A program made the translations under genes and the position numbers. This document shows positions 58,306-64,000 of a DNA stretch of 64,000 nucleotides, one piece after another. This DNA comes from Actinomycetes bacterium (GTDB taxonomy: Bacteria; Actinomycetota; Coriobacteriia; Coriobacteriales; Eggerthellaceae). The stretch's first letter is position 1; each line of letters starts with the position of its first letter. The stretch spans positions 1 through 64,000 of the forward strand of contig JAEWQO010000012.1 of the NCBI GenBank assembly GCA_023460315.1, given 5' to 3'. Below the pieces are notes generated by a model. The model was not told the origin of the DNA, searched no databases, and was given only the letters and a program-made list of their open reading frames with translations.

Positions 58306-58569
58306 TTATGCTTGGATGCGCAGCGTGGAGCCCGCTTTCTTGACGGATAGATACGCAAGCCAGAAAAACAAGGCGTTCTCAACGAAGTTGCGTTCCGTGA
58401 TGTACACGGGAAAGCTGGGAGAAAAGGCAAAGGGGTCGATGAGCACCATGAGAACCACGTCTTCAGCCATCATGAGCCCGACCAGCATTCGATGCAGCCT
58501 CTTCAGACCGGCATCGTCCTTCCTGGCTTTCAAACGGCGCAGGCCATACCAGGCGATCCAGACCATCAT
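58306..58569 (-). CDS. Small hypothetical membrane protein
   Basis: An 87-residue product with two or three hydrophobic segments: MMVWIAWYGLRRL, HRMLVGLMMAEDVVLMVLID and NFVENALFFWLAYLSVKKAG. The amphipathic, well-organised composition makes it more credible than neighbouring frames. Reading on upstream in frame gives RWQQLCFYGCRQL before this ATG pair, so an earlier non-ATG start is possible. It lies about 75 bases downstream of the next membrane-protein gene and may be co-transcribed. No function can be assigned. Confidence 0.45.
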   Translation of the reverse strand: MMVWIAWYGLRRLKARKDDAGLKRLHRMLVGLMMAEDVVLMVLIDPFAFSPSFPVYITERNFVENALFFWLAYLSVKKAGSTLRIQA

Positions 58570-58644
58570 CAGCTGCCGACAGCCATAGAAGCACAGTTGC
58601 TGCCAACGTCCTTCGGGGACATGCTTCCTGTCAGGCCGTCCGCG

Positions 58645-59124
58645 TTATTGCGACAGGGCGGCTTTCCGCGTCTTGTCGATATACACAGCGGAAATGATCA
58701 GCAGCACCATGGATATGATGTTGCCCGTCAGAAACGAGGTCACGGCTCCCGCGATGGACCATCCGAACGCGCTGCCGAGTTGCAGAGGCTTGTCATAGTT
58801 GCGCATGCCGAGGATCGAGGCCACCAGCGCGACGAGGGAACAGGCCATGCTCCAGATTACGAAAGCTCCCGCGACGCCGATGCCCAGGACTGCCAGGTTG
58901 AAGACGTCGGTGCTGCTCAGATTCGATGCTTCGAGTTCATTGAGGGCGTTCGGATTGCTGTGGATTCCCGCTGCAGCCGAGTTAGCAATATCAGGGTTGA
59001 CCAGGGCAGCGCTTCCGATGCCCAAGAAGAGGAGGACAAGTAGACATCCGGCAATGGCGAGGGCGGACAGAACCAACACGGCGATGCTGAGTCCGCGGAC
59101 TATCCGCGCGTCTGAGTTCGGCAT
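58645..59124 (-). CDS. Hypothetical membrane protein, four segments
   Basis: The 159-residue protein has about four hydrophobic segments: IAVLVLSALAIAGCLLVLLFLGIGS, VFNLAVLGIGVAGAFVIWSMACSLVALVASILG, and AFGWSIAGAVTSFLTGNIISMVLLIISAVYI. A hydrophilic loop (about residues 45-70) separates the first two. ATG 59124 follows GAAAGGAAG by five bases. The family is not recognised; it resembles small DUF4190-like membrane proteins in topology only. It diverges from the alcohol dehydrogenase gene. Confidence 0.75.
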   Translation of the reverse strand: MPNSDARIVRGLSIAVLVLSALAIAGCLLVLLFLGIGSAALVNPDIANSAAAGIHSNPNALNELEASNLSSTDVFNLAVLGIGVAGAFVIWSMACSLVALVASILGMRNYDKPLQLGSAFGWSIAGAVTSFLTGNIISMVLLIISAVYIDKTRKAALSQ

Positions 59125-59254
59125 GGTGGCTTCCTTTCGGGAGACGATGAGGTGAGCGTGTGTGCTATGCTCAAGATTGTACGGCACGAGGCGGTTTGCC
59201 GCGTTGAATTGAAGGTAACGTTTCCGTCAAAGCGGGAAGAGAGATGATGGGGAT

Positions 59255-60430
59255 ATGGAGAATTTCGAATTTGTATCGCCGACGCATTTCGTGTTTGGGA
59301 AGGGTGCCGAAGAGCAGGTTGGGGCAAAGCTGTCCGAGCGTGGCGCAAAAAAGGTGCTGCTCCATTATGGCGGACAAAGCGCGGTGCGAAGCGGGCTTGT
59401 CGATCGGGTCAAGGCCTCCCTTGCTGCTCGGGGAATCGAATGTGTTGAATTGGGGGGCGTCCGTCCCAATCCGGAGATATCTTTAGTTCGTGAAGGTGTG
59501 AAGACCTGCAGGAGTGAGGGCATTGACTGGGTGCTTGCCGTCGGAGGAGGTTCCGTCATCGACTCGGCGAAGGCCGTTGCCGTGGGCGCGGGCTATGACG
59601 GTGATGTCTGGGATTTCTTCGAGACCCAACGTCAGACCGATGACGTGTTGCCTCTTGCGGTGGTGCTCACTATCCCGGCGGCCGGAAGCGAAGCCTCAAA
59701 GAACACGGTCATCTCGAATGATGAGCTGGGCATGAAATCAGGGTACTCGAACAACGCGCAGCGCCCGAAACTGGCCTTCATGAATCCCGAACTCACATTC
59801 ACCCTGCCGCCCTATCAGACGGCTGCCGGGCTGACCGACATGTTCTGTCACCTCTTGGAGCGGTTCTTCGATGACTTGGGGGCTGTGCCGGTCACGGACA
59901 ATCTGTGCCTGTCGCTCATGAAGACGGTGCGTGCGGAAGCTCCCTGCGTCATGGTCGACCCCGAAAACTATGATGCGCGTGCGAACGTCATGTGGGCCGG
60001 CATGCTGTGCCATCAGGGGCTGGCAGGTGTCGGCCGCCATGAGGATTGGGCCACGCATGGCTTGGAGCACGAGCTGTCTGCCCTTGATCCCCACATCACG
60101 CATGGAGCGGGTCTGGCCGCGCTGTTTCCCGCATGGATGGAATACGTCCATGGCGAGAATCCCGCGCGTTTTGCCTTTTACGGCCGCGAGGTGTTTGGGC
60201 TTGCTTCCACGGGAGACGTTGAGGCCGACGCGCTGAGCGCTATCGACGAGACCCGGTCTTTTTTCGCGTCAATCGGGATGCCGACGACATTGACCGAGCT
60301 TGACGTTGAAGAGGAGGACATCGAACGAATGATTCCCACGCTGAGAGCGAACAGGGGGGATTCGTTCGGAAGCTTCAAGAAGCTCGATATGGATGATGCC
60401 CGGGCCATCTATCGCATTGCGCTCTCCTGA
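59255..60430 (+). CDS. Iron-containing alcohol dehydrogenase (BdhA/YqhD-like)
   Basis: The 391-residue cytosolic enzyme has the NAD(P)-binding N-terminal half (FEFVSPTHFVFGKGAEEQVG, WVLAVGGGSVIDSAKAVAVG) and a helical metal-binding half. Ligands are in GLTDMFCHLLERF (Asp and His) and THGLEHELSALDPHITHGAGLAAL (two His). The pattern fits the butanol dehydrogenase/YqhD subgroup, which reduces aldehydes with NADPH. ATG 59255 begins MENFEFVSPTHFVFGKG. No aldehyde-forming partner gene is next to it. Confidence 0.93.
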   Translation: MENFEFVSPTHFVFGKGAEEQVGAKLSERGAKKVLLHYGGQSAVRSGLVDRVKASLAARGIECVELGGVRPNPEISLVREGVKTCRSEGIDWVLAVGGGSVIDSAKAVAVGAGYDGDVWDFFETQRQTDDVLPLAVVLTIPAAGSEASKNTVISNDELGMKSGYSNNAQRPKLAFMNPELTFTLPPYQTAAGLTDMFCHLLERFFDDLGAVPVTDNLCLSLMKTVRAEAPCVMVDPENYDARANVMWAGMLCHQGLAGVGRHEDWATHGLEHELSALDPHITHGAGLAALFPAWMEYVHGENPARFAFYGREVFGLASTGDVEADALSAIDETRSFFASIGMPTTLTELDVEEEDIERMIPTLRANRGDSFGSFKKLDMDDARAIYRIALS

Positions 60431-60834
60431 GCGTCTGTGTGGGCTCCGCGCCCCGATGTTTCGGGAAGCGCTGAAGGAGGCGGGGAGGCGGGATGGTCGG
60501 CCGGATGGGTCCTGCGCGGGACCGATGTCAGCGCAGGGCCACCAACCCGCCAACTTGCCATCCATTAATCCGCCAACCGCTATTCTCTATTCGCAACTTG
60601 CTACGCATTAACTTGCCGCTTGCCACCTGCCAATCCATTGGCCTATCGCCTTATCAATGTACCGTCCATCAATCCACTCACCTGCCGCCCCTCAGCCTCT
60701 CAGCCCCTGAGCTACCAAGCTCACCTCCACCAAGTCCACCAAGTTCGCCAATCCACCAAGCTCACCAAGTCCAAGAAAGTCGTTCCTGAATTCCGTAGAC
60801 TTGGTGGTGCGGCCGAGTGAATCGCCATCCGATG
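60431..60834. other. Intergenic region with low-complexity CCACCAAGTYCA-like sequence
   Basis: No supported gene. From about 60540 to 60780 the sequence is pyrimidine/adenine-rich with degenerate CCAAC and CACCAAG units. It leads into the inverted-repeat element at 60835. Confidence 0.5.
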
Positions 60835-60969
60835 CCGCGAACGCGCGAAATGGCAAGGTTTGCGATCCCTATGCTCTATCTATATATCAGCGTCAGATCA
60901 AAAAGCCTGCTCAGATGTGTGGTGAAATAATCTGCGAACGCAAGGCCTTGCCATTTCGCGCGTTCGCGG
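60835..60969. repeat. 135-bp element with perfect 24-bp inverted repeats
   Basis: The 24 bases at 60835-60858 are the exact reverse complement of 60946-60969. The 87-base centre is AT-richer than the flanks. No target duplication or transposase is visible. It could be a miniature inverted-repeat element, a long hairpin RNA, or a bidirectional terminator between the converging alcohol dehydrogenase and lrgB genes. Confidence 0.85.
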
Positions 60970-60980
60970 CTCGAGGGAGA

Positions 60981-61107
60981 GCGATCTGGCGAGTCACCGA
61001 TCCGGCCCGAGAAAGGGCGATCTGTCGAGCCATCGATCTGGCACGAGGCAGGGCGATCCGACGAGTCACCGATCCGGCCCGAGGCAGGGCGAGTCACCGA
61101 CGCATCC
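60981..61107 (+). repeat. 36-bp tandem repeat, three units plus a partial
   Basis: Units at 60981-61016, 61017-61052 and 61053-61088 all begin GCGATC and share the frame GCGATCTGGCGAGTCACCGA with later GGC-CGAG sequence; a partial unit starts at 61089. They differ by several substitutions but not in length. There are no spacers between units. Confidence 0.88.
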
Positions 61108-61133
61108 CGAGACGGCCACTGGTGACTCCTGGC

Positions 61134-61823
61134 TTACAGCACCGAAGTCGCCACAATGACGATGGCGGTGGTCAACAGGCCTGACACCGCGATGGAGACG
61201 CCGCTCATGGCTCCTTCCAGCTGGCCCATTTCAAGAGCCTTCGTCGTTCCCACCGCGTGGCTGCACGTGCCGATGGCGACACCTTTCGCAATGCCGTCGC
61301 GCACATGAAACACCCGACTCATGAGAGGTGCGGTTATCGCTCCCAGAATGCCTGTGATGATGACGGCGGCGACCGTGATGGACGTGATGCCTCCCAGCTG
61401 CTGGGAAACTGCGATGGCGATGGGGGTCGTCACTGACTTGGGCACAAATGAGAGCGCCAGCGAATCGCCCAGTCCCAGAAGCATGCAGAGCGTGTAGGCG
61501 CTCACCATGGAGACGACTGATCCTACCAGACAACCAGCGAATATCGGTATGAAGTGCTCCTTGAGCACCTGGCGCTGGCGGTAGACCGAATAGGCGAGCG
61601 CAACGGTGGCCGGTCCGAGGAAGAAGGAGATGGCCTGTACGCTTTGCTCATAGGAGTCAAGAGGTATGTGCAGCACGCCGAGAGCCGCAATTATGAGCAC
61701 GACGGTGACAAGCAAAGGATTGAGCAGAGGAGAATGCACCTTCTCGTAGAGAAGCACGGACAACTTGAACACGCCAAACGACAATGCCGTTCCGATGGCA
61801 AGGATCAGGATGGATGACAGCAT
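61134..61823 (-). CDS. lrgB: LrgB/CidB-family membrane protein
   Basis: The 229-residue integral membrane protein has about seven hydrophobic segments and LrgB hallmarks: NPLLVTVVLIIAALGVLHI, FLGPATVALAYSVYRQR and SFVPKSVTTPIAIAVSQQLGG, then CSHAVGTTKALEMG. LrgAB/CidAB proteins modulate murein hydrolase export and cell lysis, and related pairs carry pyruvate or glycolate. ATG 61823 lies two bases after the lrgA stop, so both are translated from one message. Confidence 0.92.
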   Translation of the reverse strand: MLSSILILAIGTALSFGVFKLSVLLYEKVHSPLLNPLLVTVVLIIAALGVLHIPLDSYEQSVQAISFFLGPATVALAYSVYRQRQVLKEHFIPIFAGCLVGSVVSMVSAYTLCMLLGLGDSLALSFVPKSVTTPIAIAVSQQLGGITSITVAAVIITGILGAITAPLMSRVFHVRDGIAKGVAIGTCSHAVGTTKALEMGQLEGAMSGVSIAVSGLLTTAIVIVATSVL

Positions 61824-61825
61824 GC

Positions 61826-62323
61826 TCAGCGAACCTCTCCACCGTCGGAAGCGCGACGCGCGGTCCGTCTCGCCAGCAACCGGGAGACAAGGATAACCGT
61901 GTACGAGGTGGCAAGAAACACCAGCACAGTAGTGATGACACAGACGAATGCGAACTTCGCCGCATTGTCTTCCAGAAGCGAGATGCAGCCCATAATGGCC
62001 ACGCCGGCCGGGATGAAGAACAGCGACATGTTGTCAAGGAGGTAGTCGCAGGCGTGATCCACGTGCCGAGGCTTCAACGCTCCCGTCCCCAGCAAGGCGA
62101 GCAGCAGCACCATGCCAAGGATGTTGCCGGGCAGCGATAGGGGTAAGATGCTGGCTATCCCGCATCCCACCGCATAGACGGCTACGAGCAAGCCCAGTTG
62201 AAGGGCAAAGCGAAGAACGCGTTTGCCGGTTGTCTTTGCCTTTGATCTGAAGGCGCCGAACCGATTGGCCTGCAAGGGTACACGTTCAGAAGCGCCGCGT
62301 GCGGCGTCGATGGCCTGTTTCAC
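61826..62323 (-). CDS. lrgA: LrgA/CidA-family holin-like membrane protein
   Basis: The 165-residue protein has a hydrophilic N-terminal ~33 residues and four membrane segments: LQLGLLVAVYAVGCGIASIL, LPGNILGMVLLLALLGTG, NMSLFFIPAGVAIMGCISLL and FAFVCVITTVLVFLATSYTVILVS. PLSLPGNILGMVLL and FFIPAGVAIM are typical of LrgA/CidA. It is the partner of LrgB. GTG 62323 follows AAAGGAT. An 18-bp perfect stem-loop lies just upstream in the leader. Confidence 0.9.
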   Translation of the reverse strand: MKQAIDAARGASERVPLQANRFGAFRSKAKTTGKRVLRFALQLGLLVAVYAVGCGIASILPLSLPGNILGMVLLLALLGTGALKPRHVDHACDYLLDNMSLFFIPAGVAIMGCISLLEDNAAKFAFVCVITTVLVFLATSYTVILVSRLLARRTARRASDGGEVR

Positions 62324-62347
62324 GATGAGAATCCTTTAGTGATGTAG

Positions 62348-62394
62348 GGACTCTGGCGGCGTGCGAAAGTGCCGTCCGCACGCCGCCAGAGTCC
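62348..62394 (-). promoter_or_regulatory. 18-bp perfect stem-loop in the lrgAB leader
   Basis: The 18 bases at 62348-62365 are the exact reverse complement of 62377-62394, with an 11-base loop. The structure ends about 25 bases before the lrgA GTG on the minus strand and has no U-tract in either direction, so a leader hairpin or operator is more likely than a terminator. Confidence 0.6.
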
Positions 62395-62692
62395 AAAATC
62401 TGTCAGTGTTCGCCCTCTATTGTAGGACCGGCTGATGTTCGATCCAGTCTCGGTCCGAGTTTTTACGTGAACGACACAGCGTCTCACGAGAACGACACGA
62501 AACGTTGGCATGAGCGGTTGCCGACGCTCCGGGAACGGTGGTCGGCGCGTCGCAGAGAGACTGCGGCGTGGAGGTTGGCAGTGACGAGGGACTTGGGGGA
62601 AAGGGCCCTCCCTCGACGAGCGGCCTGGATGGAGAAAGGGCCGGTTGGAGTCCTCGGAGGTTTTCATTTCGTTCCAGCAGGGGGAGGGAAGG
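62395..62692. other. Intergenic region, no gene seen
   Basis: About 300 bases between two minus-strand units. Short frames on both strands lack ribosome sites. The lrgAB promoter should lie here, but no strong box was recognised. Confidence 0.4.
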
Positions 62693-62721
62693 AATCGGCC
62701 CAACTTTTGACTGGGCCGATT
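62693..62721 (-). terminator. Terminator of the holin-like gene
   Basis: A 10-bp stem AATCGGCCCA/TGGGCCGATT (62693-62702 with 62712-62721) with a CAACTTTTGA-side loop lies downstream of the gene ending at 62796; its minus-strand tail is pyrimidine-rich. Confidence 0.65.
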
Positions 62722-62795
62722 TCAAATGGTTGCTAGGTGAGCCCTCAGTGCAACAGACGAGGGCGAACAGACGAGGACGCCCTGTGTCGGCAGGG

Positions 62796-63167
62796 CTATT
62801 TCTTTGCGCCGACCAGGGAATTCACCAAAGCAGAGACGACGCTGATAACAATGCTGGCGACAAAGGCACTGCCAAACGAGCCAATAACCAGACCCACTTG
62901 GAAAATGCCATTAGCCAGCCAAGCGGCAATGTAAAGCATGAGCGTGTTGACCACCACGTAGAAGATGCCCAGCGTGATGACGGTGATGGGCAGGCTGAGT
63001 ATCTGCATGAGAGGCTTGATGCTGATGTTGATGAGGGACAGGATCAGGCCAAAGAGGGCAATGCCAACCCATGCGTCGGATCCTCCGAGCAGTTCAATTC
63101 CGGGCACAATCCATACGGCGACGCCGACGGCAATGGCTGTCACAAGCCAGCGAATGATGAAGTTCAT
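62796..63167 (-). CDS. Phage holin superfamily IV-like membrane protein (YvlD type)
   Basis: The 123-residue protein has four membrane segments: FIIRWLVTAIAVGVAVWIVPGI, WVGIALFGLILSLINISIKP, LPITVITLGIFYVVVNTLMLYIAAWLA and GSAFVASIVISVVSALVNSLVG. NISIKPLMQILSLPITVITLG is the hallmark of the family, which despite its name is a common chromosomal gene of unknown role. ATG 63167 follows GAAAGGACG. No phage genes are nearby. Confidence 0.9.
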   Translation of the reverse strand: MNFIIRWLVTAIAVGVAVWIVPGIELLGGSDAWVGIALFGLILSLINISIKPLMQILSLPITVITLGIFYVVVNTLMLYIAAWLANGIFQVGLVIGSFGSAFVASIVISVVSALVNSLVGAKK

Positions 63168-63538
63168 ACGTGCGTCCTTTCCGTGGAAGACAAAGTTCTC
63201 GCACTATAGCATACCGCCATATACCGTCCTGGCTAGGGGGCGAAAGGTTATGCAAACGTCAAGCGTTCAAGCGCAAGATTGAACGGGAATCCCCTTTGCG
63301 CCTGAGTTTGGGACGGTTGAGTTTTGGCTGTACGCCTTCCTCGGGTTCTTTGATTTCTCTTCAAGCTATTGCGGGACCATTCAACAGCTCCTTTGCAGAC
63401 CCTAGCTGCAATAGATGGATGAAGCGCAAGGGGCCCGAAGCTGGCCCAGAGCTGTCTGGTCTTCGTGTCACTTCGAATTCAAACTGAGGTAGGTTTCGTG
63501 CTTGGTGCATGCTGTGCCATCTGAAATTCCCTCTGTTT
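63168..63538. other. Gene-free interval
   Basis: No supported gene. The holin-like gene's promoter should be near 63190-63240 on the minus strand. Composition is less GC-rich than in the rest of the window. Confidence 0.4.
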
Positions 63539-63726
63539 GCAACGAACGCCTAAAATGCATGGAATTCTCTGGCATGTCGGTAGGTATATTAGAAACGGAA
63601 GAGCGCGAACAGGACTGATGCAGCCCATCGTCTTTGACGGAAGCCGGATTTCGCGATTTCCGATGTTGAAACCTTCTTTTATCGTCCCTTTGACGTTGAG
63701 ATTCATACATTTTAGGCGTTCGTTGC
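63539..63726. repeat. 188-bp element with 19-bp inverted repeats
   Basis: The 19 bases at 63539-63557 are the exact reverse complement of 63708-63726, and the match continues imperfectly inward for about ten more bases. The centre (~150 bases) has no convincing coding frame. It may be a non-autonomous mobile element or a long hairpin. Confidence 0.8.
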
Positions 63727-64000
63727 CTTTTTGGGAGTTCTTGATGGCAGGCAGAAAGGAAAGACGTGTCCAGCGAATCAAGAAAAAGTGGATGATAGGG
63801 AATGTTCGATCCGCCACTGCTCCGTGAGCCAGATGTCAGCACAGCAGCAGATTATGCCGCAGAGAGACAATCGCGAATCCAGCATGGTTCCACGAGGAAT
63901 CTAGCAGAAACTCAGTAGAAATGAAACGTGGATACAGCAAGAAAAAAACTGCATTTGAAATGGCATTTTATTATAATTTGTCATCTTCAAAAAATGCTCG
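63727..64000. other. AT-rich window end, no complete gene
   Basis: The last ~270 bases become AT-rich, with a promoter-like ATTATAATTT near 63970. A short plus-strand frame ending at 63827 (MAGRKERRVQRIKKKWMIGN) is basic and has a moderate upstream GGCAGG, but is too short and unlike any family I know to call. Confidence 0.35.

Noticed and set aside
60981..61107. 36-bp repeats considered as a CRISPR array
   Set aside because: The units touch each other without spacers, differ in sequence, and no cas gene is present in the window.
62796..63167. Prophage remnant suggested by the holin-like gene
   Set aside because: This holin IV family is a common chromosomal membrane-protein gene, and no other phage gene, integrase or attachment site is present.
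1..64000. tRNA or rRNA genes
   Set aside because: No cloverleaf with a GTTCGAATC-like T-loop or rRNA-like conserved stretch was recognised by reading; a covariance search would be needed to exclude them fully.

Overview
The window looks like a chromosomal segment of a high-GC, anaerobic actinobacterium of the Coriobacteriia, most likely the Eggerthellaceae. The supporting signs are a LuxR-type regulator with a long polytopic membrane half, a rich set of Mo/W oxidoreductases with a dedicated chaperone, a cyclic-phosphate dihydrolase (PhnPP) of the type characterised from Eggerthella lenta, GC-rich coding sequence, and frequent GTG/TTG starts behind good Shine-Dalgarno sites. This assignment is inferred from gene content only. 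The first ~660 bases (a truncated livH-like permease gene) are separated from the rest by a G/C homopolymer block at 667-714 that looks like an assembly scar, so they may not belong to this chromosome.

Layout. 0.7-5 kb: a Crp/Fnr regulator, a mandelate racemase/muconate cycloisomerase-type enzyme, a RarD-like transporter and pyrE. 5.2-8 kb: htpG under a strong promoter with a CIRCE (HrcA) operator, a parS site, and a nitroreductase preceded by a 7-bp tandem repeat. 8-11.3 kb (minus strand): three overlapping genes for an ATP-driven radical dehydratase/reductase-type system (activase plus two 2-hydroxyacyl-CoA dehydratase-related proteins). 11.5-20.8 kb: a universal stress protein, a sugar-nucleotide-type transferase, an rRNA/tRNA methyltransferase, an Fnr-type regulator facing the hybrid cluster protein gene hcp, a ferritin-VIT1 fusion, mazG, a small (p)ppGpp synthetase and a cytosolic GH30 glycosidase.

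21.0-32.6 kb: a complete phosphonate uptake and C-P lyase operon, phnD-C-E-E-G-H-I-J-K-M-L-PP, with almost every junction overlapping or closely spaced. PhnJ keeps all four expected cysteines, and the ribose cyclic phosphate product would be opened by PhnPP instead of PhnP. 33.1-36.2 kb: an amino-acid ABC transporter whose permease carries an extra exported domain. 36.4-37 kb: a structured leader RNA resembling a molybdenum-cofactor riboswitch ahead of a MOSC-domain gene. 37-41 kb: an XRE regulator with membrane segments, another parS, a 12-bp minisatellite, a MarR-type regulator with a His-rich tail, a second universal stress protein and an aminotransferase.

41.3-52.8 kb: a redox island consisting of the LuxR-type regulator, a NifU-like scaffold protein, an unknown acidic protein, a tungsten/molybdenum aldehyde-oxidoreductase-family enzyme (YdhV-like), its four-cluster ferredoxin (YdhY-like), a TorD-like chaperone, and a Tat-exported polysulfide/thiosulfate-reductase-type complex (catalytic, ferredoxin and NrfD-type membrane subunits). 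A motif of the form CCTTAAARAGGG occurs three times in the promoter regions of this island and is a candidate common operator.

53.5-64 kb: an ECF sigma factor with a probable membrane anti-sigma factor and a self-type promoter, ferritin, a broken LuxR relic, an NCS2 purine permease, two small membrane proteins, an iron alcohol dehydrogenase, a repeat-rich interval (24-bp inverted repeat, 36-bp tandem repeat), lrgAB, a small holin-like membrane protein and a gene-poor end with another inverted-repeat element. Three perfect parS sites (7.26, 28.62 and 38.11 kb) suggest the window lies in the origin-proximal ParB-binding domain of the chromosome. No tRNA, rRNA, CRISPR array, prophage or intact insertion sequence was seen.
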